Source of the DNA: Oribacterium sp. NK2B42
Lineage (GTDB): Bacteria; Bacillota; Clostridia; Lachnospirales; Lachnospiraceae
NCBI RefSeq assembly: GCF_000424445.1
Contig: NZ_AUJX01000011.1
Span: 30,302-94,301 of the forward strand
Reading direction: 5' to 3'
DNA: 64,000 nucleotides
Shown: in pieces, positions 37,285-46,083 of the stretch
How positions within the stretch are numbered: position 1 is the first letter of the stretch
Layout: every line of letters begins with the position of its first letter
Program-made: the position numbers and the translations under genes
Notes under the pieces: generated by a model
The model's database searches: none
What the model was told of the DNA's origin: nothing
The model's input: only the letters and a program-made list of their open reading frames with translations

Positions 37285-37401
37285 TTATTATTTCCTTCCC
37301 GGTTCAAACACTCATTGTCTCTACATAATGGCAATCCATTTATCTGTAGGTGGTATCCCAACATCTAAAAATCACCTCTAGAGCTAGCATGTAAGCACTT
37401 T

Positions 37402-39261
37402 TCATTCTATATCTAGATACTTCTTCCAGCTTTCTCTAGTCGTTATGGTTTGCTTTTCTTCCCGATAGCGCTTCGCCACTTGGTCGTAATTTGCTTTTAT
37501 CCTGCCAACAGCCCTTATAATAAGAATCAGCGAAGCAAAAAACTTTCCGTAATCCTTCTTTAGAATTATGCTCCTTTGATCCACCGGATCAAACAGTACC
37601 ACATTTTTTGCTCTGAAGGCTTCAAAGGGCGTATCCAGAAGTGTCATTTCTTTATATTTCTTGTTTGTCGGCAGAATCCATCCATTGAAGGTCAGTTTGT
37701 TAATTATATGACCTCCGGTCCTGTTTTCTGAGCTGTACTTTTTGAGATCCTCCACCGAATAGTTCCTCCGGTAGTTTTCTATTCTTTTTATAACCGCTTC
37801 CGGAACTTCATTCATACTCATGGAGTCTTGCCCACCGGATAGATCCTCAGATTTCATGGCATCCTTCGAAAACTCCGCTCTTACCTTGCTGTTTATCTTT
37901 TCTGCATCCGCATTATACAACCACTCCGATCCCCTGATAAAGTCCGTCACTGCCCTACTGATCAGCTCGATTTCCTTATATCTATAGGAAAGCAAAAGCG
38001 CGATCATGCATTTTGCAACCCACTTTGCTGCCCTCGTACTTTTGATTTCCGGCTCATATATAGATGAAGCGATAAGCTTATTTCTTATATGATAGTACTG
38101 GTTCGCACCGTAATTCCCGAATTCAAAGCCATTGTGCCAAACGGAGATGCCGTTCAGAAACATTAACCTGTTCTCTGCATGTTCCCTTTCATAGGAAATG
38201 TCATCGTCATGTATGAAAAGAGGCATTGGCAATGCTGAATTTTCCACCATATCAAGGGAATAGCAGGCGCACCACCAACCGGAATATAGCTTCTTGTCGT
38301 TTCGGTTTTTCGAAAGCATGGCTACAGCCTCTCTTCTGTCGCTAAGATCCACCAAATGGCAGTCGTTTTGAATAAGATAATTCTCGCTCCACTCACCTCT
38401 CGCATTCAGATACTGCGGGAAATCTTTTCTTAAAAGCTCTCCGCCCACCCGGATATCTTTATACTCGGAACGTAATGTACATAGAAGCCCATATAAACGC
38501 ACAAATAGATCCTCCATGATGGTGACATCGTCGTCCATCAAAAGGATGTGAGTGTAACCTTTATCTTTTCTATCCCTGATAGCTTCCAACATTCCACGAG
38601 TGAATCCTGAAGCGCCTCCCGCATTCTTGTTAGGAATAATCTTAAGCCATGGGCTCTTTTTCTCCATTTCCCTAAAATACGGATCCTCCGCCAGTGTTTT
38701 CCCATTGTCAACAACATACATGCTCAGGTGTTCGGCTACCTCTTCGCTTGACAGCACCTGCATCTCTACAAAGGTCAGGTTCTGTTTTACATACTCTTCT
38801 CTTTTGAAGGTGCACATAGTGATGCAGATGTTAGTTTCTCTTTTGCTGTCGATGAGACCGTAATAGGCGGCTTCAAATATGTCCGCACAGTCTCCCTCCT
38901 CCATATTCAAACTTAAAGCTGGCTGTATTTTACTATCTGAAGGATTTTGGTCACTTTTCTTTAGTTTAAACCAAAACACTCCGTCGTCATATTCCTGATA
39001 GGGCAGCTCAATCTCAGCGGTTTCTTCATCACCAAGCTTATGCTCTGCTATCAGTTCATCGTCATGCATCAGAAACAGAGTATCGTATCGCTTGGCTCTG
39101 ATTTCAAGAACAACACCCTTTAAATCTGTATATTTCTTTCTGCTGGCTATATCAAACAAGTTGAAATAGCCGTCGAGAAGGATTTCTCCTTCTTTCTCGT
39201 GAAAATATAGTTCAGGATTTTCCTTCCCGAAAACCACATTTTGTAGTTTGATTTTTTCCAT
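37402..39261 (-). CDS. GlfT2-like GT2 glycosyltransferase (copy 3)
   Basis: 619 residues, same three-domain plan as the gene at 35365: DGYFNLFDIASRKKYTDLKG, IPNKNAGGASGFTRGMLEAI, LLMDDDVTIMED near residue 242, HDDDISYERE, WHNGFEFGNY and a C-terminus KESWKKYLDIE-like. It lies 118 bp upstream of copy 2 in the same orientation. Confidence 0.88.
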   Translation of the reverse strand: MEKIKLQNVVFGKENPELYFHEKEGEILLDGYFNLFDIASRKKYTDLKGVVLEIRAKRYDTLFLMHDDELIAEHKLGDEETAEIELPYQEYDDGVFWFKLKKSDQNPSDSKIQPALSLNMEEGDCADIFEAAYYGLIDSKRETNICITMCTFKREEYVKQNLTFVEMQVLSSEEVAEHLSMYVVDNGKTLAEDPYFREMEKKSPWLKIIPNKNAGGASGFTRGMLEAIRDRKDKGYTHILLMDDDVTIMEDLFVRLYGLLCTLRSEYKDIRVGGELLRKDFPQYLNARGEWSENYLIQNDCHLVDLSDRREAVAMLSKNRNDKKLYSGWWCACYSLDMVENSALPMPLFIHDDDISYEREHAENRLMFLNGISVWHNGFEFGNYGANQYYHIRNKLIASSIYEPEIKSTRAAKWVAKCMIALLLSYRYKEIELISRAVTDFIRGSEWLYNADAEKINSKVRAEFSKDAMKSEDLSGGQDSMSMNEVPEAVIKRIENYRRNYSVEDLKKYSSENRTGGHIINKLTFNGWILPTNKKYKEMTLLDTPFEAFRAKNVVLFDPVDQRSIILKKDYGKFFASLILIIRAVGRIKANYDQVAKRYREEKQTITTRESWKKYLDIE

Positions 39262-39289
39262 TATCTTCTATTTATTCTGTGAGTACTGT

Positions 39290-39334
39290 ATACCGAAAAA
39301 TCTAAACGACGTCAGTTTACACGTCTAATCCGGC
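39290..39334 (-). repeat. Intergenic motif copy 1
   Basis: Degenerate member of a ~60-bp family (minus strand AGCCGGATTAGACGTGTAAA…). It stands about 30 bp upstream of the GlfT2-like gene start at 39261. The best copies are the tandem pair at 50131. Confidence 0.5.
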
Positions 39335-39364
39335 TTCGAAACATGGTGTTCTTTCACTTATTCC

Positions 39365-40378
39365 TTACTTCTTAAAGTGCTGCACAACGGCAGCCGGATA
39401 GTACAACCAGTATCCGCTTGTCCTGAACAGATCCACAGCCTTTATGACATTGTTCCTGTATATCTCCGGGTATTTCTTCCTGAGATCCTCTTCCATATCT
39501 ATGAGTTCTTTCCTCGTGGCAGGCGAAATCCTGTCCCAAAGAAGTATCTTGATACGGCTTGCGTAAACTCTTGAGATAAGATGCTCGATATAAAGCCGCT
39601 TCTTATCTGATACACACTCCATAGCCGACGCTTTTTCATAGAACTTAAAAAGTTCATCCAGAACATGATCATACTGGGTTTTATTTTTCATCATCTGCTG
39701 CGGATTCATGCTCTGCCCCGCCCTGCTGATACTGTATCTATAGAGGTGATCATCCAGAAATACGACTGTATCTACATAAGGTATCGGATAAAGTATGTAT
39801 TCAGTATCTACATAGTAGCAGTGTTCATCGATTTTAATGTCGTTTTTCTTAAGTATCTCCGTTCGGATTGTCAGGGAGTGCATCTTGATATAGGCTTTCT
39901 CCGCCACTTCATCGAACTTGTAAATGTGCTTGTACTCTACTCCCTCAAATGGCTTCTCAAATTCCGCCTTGTAAGGAGCTGAATCATCATGCCCATAAAC
40001 CCAGTAGAAACCGCCGGCGATGATGTCGGGAAGCTTATCCGAAAGACTCTTGATATAACTGATCAGATTTTTGAGATCTTCCCCATTGGCCCAGTCATCC
40101 GCATCTATAACTCTGAAATACAACCCTGTAGCATGTTTGATCCCTGCATTAATTCCCGATCCATGTCCGCCGTTTTCCTTGTGAACCGGCACCACCGTTC
40201 CCGGGTATTTCTCAGCGTATCTGTCGATGATATCCGCTGTTGAGTCCCTTGATCCGTCATCAACGGCGATAACCTCAAGCTCCTCCAGGATCCCTTCAAG
40301 ACATAGTGAGTTTAAATTATATTCAAGATATTTTTCTGCATTGTAGGATGGTACCACAATGGATAGTAATTTTTGCAT
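39365..40378 (-). CDS. GT2 family glycosyltransferase
   Basis: 337 residues. LSIVVPSYNAEKYLEYNLNS at the start, DDGSRDSTADIIDRYAEKYP and FRVIDADDWANGEDL (the DxD around residue 93) identify an inverting GT2. No membrane segments except a weakly hydrophobic tail. It belongs to the GT2-GT2-GlfT2-GlfT2 series and probably builds the primer or adaptor for the polymer. Confidence 0.88.
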   Translation of the reverse strand: MQKLLSIVVPSYNAEKYLEYNLNSLCLEGILEELEVIAVDDGSRDSTADIIDRYAEKYPGTVVPVHKENGGHGSGINAGIKHATGLYFRVIDADDWANGEDLKNLISYIKSLSDKLPDIIAGGFYWVYGHDDSAPYKAEFEKPFEGVEYKHIYKFDEVAEKAYIKMHSLTIRTEILKKNDIKIDEHCYYVDTEYILYPIPYVDTVVFLDDHLYRYSISRAGQSMNPQQMMKNKTQYDHVLDELFKFYEKASAMECVSDKKRLYIEHLISRVYASRIKILLWDRISPATRKELIDMEEDLRKKYPEIYRNNVIKAVDLFRTSGYWLYYPAAVVQHFKK

Positions 40379-40397
40379 GAAAAACTCCTCTTATCTA

Positions 40398-40453
40398 TAA
40401 ACACCTGCTTTTCGTTGTTTATATCTGAAATACAGATGCAGATTTAATCGGCT
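40398..40453 (-). repeat. Intergenic motif copy 2
   Basis: Minus strand GCCGATTAAATCTGCATCTG followed by TATTTCAGATATAAACAACG; matches the motif family whose tandem copies lie at 50131-50249. It stands 20 bp upstream of the GT2 start at 40378. Confidence 0.6.
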
Positions 40454-40474
40454 ATATACGTATTTTTACACCGT

Positions 40475-41287
40475 TTAAATCTGTTTGCTGCCTTCCGACT
40501 TGATTTTTCTCCATTTCATGAACCCTCTCACAGCATAAAACATCATATAATAAACGCTCTCAAAAAACCCCATTTTCGCATATCGATATGTGTTCCAGTT
40601 CATAACTGCTGCCTTGCTTTTCTTTGATGACTTTGAACCGTCAGACACTCTGTATATAAGAAAGGGCTCATCTATCCCGTAGGCAAACGGTATTTCCTTT
40701 AGTATCTCTATCCAGACTACAAAATCCTCATGTATAGGCATGTTTGTTATGGGAAACGCATGTTTTGTAAGAAGCTCCTTACCGGCCAGAACCGAAGAGC
40801 AGGATATGACATTCTGTTTCAGGATATCTTTCCTCTCAACTTTTGCCGGCACATGTAAAGTATAGTCTAATCTTTTGTTTTTTTCCGTTATAAATGCGGA
40901 TCCCGTAAAAAGCAGCACCTTGGTTTCACTATTCGAATCAGACTTTTCAACCAGTTTCCTGTAAAGTTTTATCTGCTTTTCCAGCTTATCTTCAGTCCAC
41001 AGATCATCACTGTCGAGAAAAGCTATAAGGTCTCCGTCAGCCACCTTTACTCCAAAGTTCCGGCTATAAGCTACCCCTTTGTTTTCCGCATTTTTGTAAA
41101 GTTTGATCTTCAGATCTTTATTTCTTTCTATTATCTTATTTACTATATCCCCTGTTCCATCAATGGAACAATCATCCACCACGATAAGTTCCCAATCTTT
41201 ATAACTTTGATTGATCACACTGTTAATTGAGTCTTCTATTGTCTCTGAAGAATTATAGGCAGGCATGATGATCGATATTAGTTTCAT
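40475..41287 (-). CDS. GT2 family glycosyltransferase
   Basis: About 270 residues from the ATG at 41287 (GGAG 10 bases upstream; an upstream in-frame start would add 31 residues unlike the family). ISIIMPAYNSSETIEDSINS, VVDDCSIDGTGDIV and LIAFLDSDDLWTEDKLEKQI with the DxD are classic GT2/EpsJ-like. A C-terminal hydrophobic patch near VYYMMFYAVRGFM may touch the membrane. Confidence 0.88.
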   Translation of the reverse strand: MKLISIIMPAYNSSETIEDSINSVINQSYKDWELIVVDDCSIDGTGDIVNKIIERNKDLKIKLYKNAENKGVAYSRNFGVKVADGDLIAFLDSDDLWTEDKLEKQIKLYRKLVEKSDSNSETKVLLFTGSAFITEKNKRLDYTLHVPAKVERKDILKQNVISCSSVLAGKELLTKHAFPITNMPIHEDFVVWIEILKEIPFAYGIDEPFLIYRVSDGSKSSKKSKAAVMNWNTYRYAKMGFFESVYYMMFYAVRGFMKWRKIKSEGSKQI

Positions 41288-41304
41288 CTGTTTAATTCTC
41301 CTTT

Positions 41305-41357
41305 GTAAACGTAAATTTTCCGTTTTTCTAAGACATATAAATGCAGATCTAATTGGT
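41305..41357 (-). repeat. Intergenic motif copy 3
   Basis: Minus strand CCAATTAGATCTGCATTTAT followed by ATGTCTTAG and CGGAAAATTTACGTTTA; same family as copies 2, 4 and 5, 18 bp upstream of the GT2 start at 41287. Confidence 0.55.
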
Positions 41358-41466
41358 TGATCAATAAAACCGGAATTCATAGTTTCTTACACAATACTTT
41401 ATTCTACCAAATAGTTTCGAATTAACCAATCATATTAGCTTTCTTTATTTATGACAGATTTACACA

Positions 41467-41497
41467 TAAAAAAAGGATGATCCTTTCGGATCATCCT
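41467..41497 (-). terminator. Intrinsic terminator of the lipoprotein gene
   Basis: GGATGATCC-GAAA-GGATCATCC followed by TTTTTTT. The stop codon of the lipoprotein gene lies inside the first arm. Confidence 0.9.
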
Positions 41498-42000
41498 GTA
41501 ACGTTCTCCAGAGTTAATGACGGATCAAATGGGACACTGTCGCCTATCTCTATAACCTGATCCACCAGAACCTCATTGCCGCAGGTCACCTTATACTTAT
41601 ATGCATATTTTTCAAAAAGATTTCCAAAGCCCTCAGATGTATAGCTCGTTATGCGAAAATCCTGAGTTACGGCAGCATCCACTATGACCCTGGTTGCTTC
41701 AGTAAGCATATATTCGATGGCATCTCTGGATACATTTTCCACGATATCAACATTCAATACTATCTCTTTGCTCTCATTGTTTCCTGATACGTCCAGTTCC
41801 TTGACAAAGCCAAAAATCTCCTCATCCTGTAGCGAATCGATAACATCATTATTCATCTGATCAAAATCAAATTCATAGGGCTTATCTTCCGGCGCCAATG
41901 TCACATTGGGTGTTTCCAAAGGTGATACATATTTCTTTTTACAGCCTGCAGCAGACAGGATAGCCAAACATAAAATACCTAAGATGCAAATCTTTTTCAT
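41491..42000 (-). CDS. Small predicted lipoprotein
   Basis: 169 residues from the ATG at 42000. MKKICILGILCLAILSAAGC is a type II signal peptide with the lipidated cysteine at position 20. The mature part is acidic and soluble (EFDFDQMNNDVIDSLQDEEI, VIDAAVTQDFRITSYTSEGF) and not assigned to a family. It is transcribed after the Wzy-like gene at 42217 and has a strong terminator overlapping its end, so it is probably monocistronic or last in a two-gene unit. Confidence 0.75.
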   Translation of the reverse strand: MKKICILGILCLAILSAAGCKKKYVSPLETPNVTLAPEDKPYEFDFDQMNNDVIDSLQDEEIFGFVKELDVSGNNESKEIVLNVDIVENVSRDAIEYMLTEATRVIVDAAVTQDFRITSYTSEGFGNLFEKYAYKYKVTCGNEVLVDQVIEIGDSVPFDPSLTLENVTG

Positions 42001-42216
42001 ATCTCTCACATGATCCAATCGTAAAAGCACGATTACCGGATTGATCCTTTCTCCTTAATAAGCGCATGATTTTGCCATTTATTTCTAACCTATAGACTCG
42101 GATCTGATAGGTTCCTTATAACATCAGAGAGATCCGTCACTAATCTCACTTCAGACGATAATAACATTTTTGGTTCTGAATATCTATTCCTTAAATATTA
42201 CAATAAAATTAATGTG

Positions 42217-43857
42217 CTATGATAAAAGACTGTAATTTTGAGAGCTTTGCCCTGCTGCAACTCCCACAAACATCAAAACCATAAGGACAGGTGTGGTTAT
42301 AGGTATGGCGATATTAACCACAGCCTGCACGGCGTATGCGATCACTCCGGCTGCTATCATCCAGGATCCGTTTTCATGGCTTAGGAGCATCGTTTTTAAA
42401 GATGTATACAGAAGTGCCAGATATGCAATGAGACCCGCTATTCCCACCGTTATAAAATACTCAAGGTACTCATTATGTGCACTGTCGAAATAACCGTAAT
42501 TGTTCTGGAACATGATATCAAAGAATCTGTCCATGGTTATGATGTAATAGGTGTCCGGACCATAGCCGAAAATCCTTGCAAACATAGTTGCATCATTTTT
42601 CCAGTATGTAAGCCCCATTTTCCAGATGAGACCTCTGAAGGTACCCCAGCTTTCGTTAAATATCAGAAGGTTACTGTAGGGTTCCCATAATTCAGAATAC
42701 ACTCCGGTATTTGCCATGACCAGTATCGCAATGACTATAGCAAGACCTGACAGTATCAGAGCCAGCCATCCTTTCCTTATGCAAGCTATGGCCTTATCGC
42801 TCAATTCCGTTCCTTTACAGCTATATATAAAAGCTGCGGAAGTGCCTATAAGCAAAAGAACTATGACGGCTGTCATGAAGCTCTTACCCCCAAGAGCTAT
42901 AAGGGTGCTTGGGTTTATGTCATTCATGTTGGGAATATCCGTTTGGTCTATAATGAAAAGTCCCTTTAGCGCACCGGCAAAGATCAGTATCATAAGAAAG
43001 AATCTGTAGATTTGACTACGGTTTTTTATGAATAACAATGGAATAAGTGCCCATACCGCTGCTGTAGACAACAGGATATTATCGCTTTTTCCCATGATCT
43101 GTGCAAGTGTCGCTATGATAAGCACAGCAAAAGTATATATGTATTCAAACCCTTTTTTAGAAAGCATGAATGCTATAGCTACAACACCATATATTATGGC
43201 TGTGAAATTATTGTAAGTGTTGATATTGCCTATGGAGGATACAAATAAGTATTTATACTCGTCACTGGTCTCTTCAAACATACTAAAGGTGATCATGAAA
43301 TAATTACATATACCCCATAAGCATACAATGCACGAAAAAAACATGAAAGCATAAAGATGCCATTTTCTATACCTGTAGAACCTTGTTATAAGGATATATG
43401 CTATATAAAACATCAGCCATAACAAAAGTCCCTGACTTCTGCCTCTGTCACCCCAGAAAGCCTCATAAGGATACTCAGCAAATACCGTTGAAATAGTAAA
43501 AATAAGTATAAGGAAAGTAAATGCTATATCTGTACCTGATGCACTTTTTATTCCGGCTTTAAGCTTTTGAGGCAGTTTTTTTTTAATTTCCCCTTTATTA
43601 TACAAAACGTCACATAACAAATAAGCTATTACCAGAACAAGAAAGATACATCCATAAGCAAGGGTCGGCTTCCAAAAAAGCGCAAACCTGAAGGTCAATA
43701 TATCATAGTACTTATCCCGTAAGCTTAGCGGAAATATGCACAGATAAAACAGTACATATATCTCCATAAGCCACCTTGTTATATTTCCGAATATTTTTTT
43801 TATCTGCATTTCGCTCTTTGCATTTTCCATAACTGTAGTCTCTACTGTTTTAACCAT
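42217..43857 (-). CDS. O-antigen ligase/polymerase-like membrane protein (copy 1)
   Basis: 546 residues, about 12-13 membrane segments. FDSAHNEYLEYFITVGIAGL in the C-terminal third is the Wzy_C/O-antigen ligase signature, and FWGDRGRSQGLLLWLMFYIA near residue 130 is shared with the paralogue at 46084. Such proteins polymerise or transfer lipid-linked glycans outside the membrane. Its promoter (43917) is nearly the same as that of the paralogue. Confidence 0.85.
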   Translation of the reverse strand: MVKTVETTVMENAKSEMQIKKIFGNITRWLMEIYVLFYLCIFPLSLRDKYYDILTFRFALFWKPTLAYGCIFLVLVIAYLLCDVLYNKGEIKKKLPQKLKAGIKSASGTDIAFTFLILIFTISTVFAEYPYEAFWGDRGRSQGLLLWLMFYIAYILITRFYRYRKWHLYAFMFFSCIVCLWGICNYFMITFSMFEETSDEYKYLFVSSIGNINTYNNFTAIIYGVVAIAFMLSKKGFEYIYTFAVLIIATLAQIMGKSDNILLSTAAVWALIPLLFIKNRSQIYRFFLMILIFAGALKGLFIIDQTDIPNMNDINPSTLIALGGKSFMTAVIVLLLIGTSAAFIYSCKGTELSDKAIACIRKGWLALILSGLAIVIAILVMANTGVYSELWEPYSNLLIFNESWGTFRGLIWKMGLTYWKNDATMFARIFGYGPDTYYIITMDRFFDIMFQNNYGYFDSAHNEYLEYFITVGIAGLIAYLALLYTSLKTMLLSHENGSWMIAAGVIAYAVQAVVNIAIPITTPVLMVLMFVGVAAGQSSQNYSLLS

Positions 43858-43916
43858 ACAATGACAGACTAAAAACAGGTCTCTTCTTTATATTATAGTT
43901 CATATCATGCCACTAT

Positions 43917-43945
43917 ATGATACCACAGACGAAAAGTATCAACAA
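43917..43945 (-). promoter_or_regulatory. Promoter of the Wzy-like gene, copy 1
   Basis: -35 TTGTTG (43940-43945), 17-bp spacer ending CTGTGG, -10 TATCAT (43917-43922). The same boxes and spacer end occur at 47754. Confidence 0.6.
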
Positions 43946-44063
43946 GGCAACATCTTTAAACACCATATATCCATACTATGTAACCCTTCGGAGGCATCAT
44001 AGGGTACGTCTGCAACTACGCTCTTTATAAAAGCTCTCTATAACCTTACAGCATACCCGGAAT

Positions 44064-44098
44064 AAAAAAAGGCCCAAGGGTATAACCCTCGAGCCTTA
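44064..44098 (-). terminator. Intrinsic terminator of the repeat-protein gene
   Basis: AAGGCTCGAGGGT-TAT-ACCCTTGGGCCTT followed by TTTTT on the minus strand, 20 bp after the stop at 44119. Confidence 0.85.
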
Positions 44099-44118
44099 AA
44101 AATTACTGTTAAAAGAAA

Positions 44119-45807
44119 TTAACTCTGCTTAGCTGCAATTGCTGCTGTACGAAGTCTCTCATAATCATCATGATCCACAGCTGCAAGCATAGCTGAAGAT
44201 ACAGTGATCTTCTTGTTTGTGCTTCCGCTTCTGTCATATGTAAGAGAATCGTTGTAAGCATCTTCTGAGGTGTAGTATGCAAGAACGATACCATGCTTGT
44301 TTACAACATAGTATGCATCGTTGTTGTCCTTAAGCTTAGCCTTGTTCTTGACAACAGTACCGGACTTGTTAACAAGTACATTATTTACAGTCGCAGCTCC
44401 AAATACCAAATCAGTAGGATTTGCACCAGAAGTTATGATTGTTCCATCTGCATTTGCTACGCCAACAACTGCTGCATAGTTAGAATCATCATCACTTGAA
44501 GGAGCAAGAACCATACCATTGATTGTATACTTCTTGATCTTTGATACATAACCTGTTGTACCTGCACCTGAAGATGTATTGAAGTAGAACTGATATGTAC
44601 CGTCATCAAGCTCGATGTTCTGATAGCCCTTCTTCATTGAGCCATCCTTCTCATAATCCTTTGAGAACCAGTAGATCTTGTCGTTGTTAGCTGCATTTGC
44701 ATCATCCTTATCAAAGTCACCAGCTATAACCCGAGCCTTTGTAACATCTCCGCCGCTGCCAAGCTTTACGATATCACCATTTGGCCTTTGAGCTACGAAC
44801 TCCTTGAGCATACGACCATACTGATCAAATGCATACTTCTTGCCATTGATCTTCTTAATCGTGTTTGTGGTAAGCTTACCGCTGTTGTTGAAGTACCACC
44901 ATGAGTACTCATCATCATTGTAATCACTCTTGAGAGTATCAGCGATTGTGTCAGAATCCTCATCTGGAACTGCCCATACCCACTTGTTCTTTCTCTCACC
45001 ACCATCGCCGTTAAGGTATGAAATAGCGCTTGAAGTTGTAGCGTTAGAATCCTTCAGTGAAGCTGTTGCTGTGGCCCAGTTTGTGAGCATGTGTCCATCC
45101 GCTGCGAAATGATAGTATACACCGTTAATCTTCTTACGAGCACCATCATCCGGTCCTCTCTTCTTACCATCATTCTTGAAGTTGAACCAGTATGTCTTTG
45201 TATCGTTGTCATCCTCTACAGTAAGCTGGATCCAGCCTGTCTGCATGTGACCATCGTTCCAACCGTTGAAGTAGTAAAGAGATGTCTTCCAAGCCTCGTC
45301 ATCGCCATCCTGCTGCTCAACGTTGTCCTTGTTGATCCAGCCATAGAGCATGTGACCCTGTGAATCGAAAGCATACTTGAGACCGTTGATTGTCTTGATC
45401 TCAGATGTTGTAAGGTCATCCTCTGATGTATAAGCCTTACCGTCTGAACCAAAGTAGTACCACCAGTACTCGGCATCAAGATCAGAAGAATCTGAATCAT
45501 CCATAGCTACAGCCTTCCATGTGTTTGTAACCATAGCACCGTACTGATCAACATAGTAGTATCTTGTCTTTGAGTTGTTGTTATCCTCGATGAGCTGGTT
45601 TGTAGCCATAACTCCATCGCTGTCAAGATAGAACCAATTTCCGTTTGCTGACTTCCATGTGTCTGTTACAGCATCGCCGTTGTTGTCAAGATATCTCCAA
45701 ACGCCTGTGGAGTTATCCCAGCCAGCTGCCATAGATACAGCTGATACACCAACAGCAAGAAGTGCTGCAGCAGAAAGTGTTGCGAATACCTTTGTCTGCT
45801 TCTTCAT
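44119..45807 (-). CDS. Secreted choline-binding-type repeat protein
   Basis: 562 residues. Residues 1-28 are a signal peptide (ATLSAAALLAVGVSAVSMAA). The rest is built of ~20-residue aromatic repeats (WKSANGNWFYLDSDGVMATN, INGLKYAFDSQGHMLYGWI, INGVYYHFAADGHMLTNW) of the cell-wall-binding/choline-binding type, separated by Asp-rich linkers, with no catalytic domain visible. Repeats of this kind bind choline on teichoic acids or glucans. Strong promoter at 45877 and a strong terminator imply high monocistronic expression as a structural surface protein. Confidence 0.85.
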   Translation of the reverse strand: MKKQTKVFATLSAAALLAVGVSAVSMAAGWDNSTGVWRYLDNNGDAVTDTWKSANGNWFYLDSDGVMATNQLIEDNNNSKTRYYYVDQYGAMVTNTWKAVAMDDSDSSDLDAEYWWYYFGSDGKAYTSEDDLTTSEIKTINGLKYAFDSQGHMLYGWINKDNVEQQDGDDEAWKTSLYYFNGWNDGHMQTGWIQLTVEDDNDTKTYWFNFKNDGKKRGPDDGARKKINGVYYHFAADGHMLTNWATATASLKDSNATTSSAISYLNGDGGERKNKWVWAVPDEDSDTIADTLKSDYNDDEYSWWYFNNSGKLTTNTIKKINGKKYAFDQYGRMLKEFVAQRPNGDIVKLGSGGDVTKARVIAGDFDKDDANAANNDKIYWFSKDYEKDGSMKKGYQNIELDDGTYQFYFNTSSGAGTTGYVSKIKKYTINGMVLAPSSDDDSNYAAVVGVANADGTIITSGANPTDLVFGAATVNNVLVNKSGTVVKNKAKLKDNNDAYYVVNKHGIVLAYYTSEDAYNDSLTYDRSGSTNKKITVSSAMLAAVDHDDYERLRTAAIAAKQS

Positions 45808-45837
45808 AATAAATGCACTCTCCTTTTTTGTGTTTAA

Positions 45838-45862
45838 GAACTTTTAAATCAATTAAAAGTCC
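45838..45862 (-). promoter_or_regulatory. 5'-UTR stem-loop
   Basis: GGACTTTTAATTGATTTAAAAG plus TTC can fold into a long AU-rich stem at the very 5' end of the repeat-protein mRNA, a position typical of stabilising stem-loops. Confidence 0.5.
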
Positions 45863-45876
45863 GGATTACGATGAGG

Positions 45877-45905
45877 ATTATACCCCTGCCTTTTTAATTA
45901 TTCAA
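45877..45905 (-). promoter_or_regulatory. Strong promoter of the repeat-protein gene
   Basis: -35 TTGAAT (45900-45905), 17-bp spacer, consensus -10 TATAAT (45877-45882). Confidence 0.75.
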
Positions 45906-46083
45906 GTCCTTTTTCTCAAATAATTTACAGAGGATGTACGAAATTGTGTATCACCTCGTCGATTACAGTCTAAATATTAAACCAATCAAAATGTGATGTA
46001 CATAAATAAAAGTTTTCCATTTCTTACGCAATTCTTAACATGAATATTAATCTCGAATTAAGAAATTCATAAGAATCTTCATT

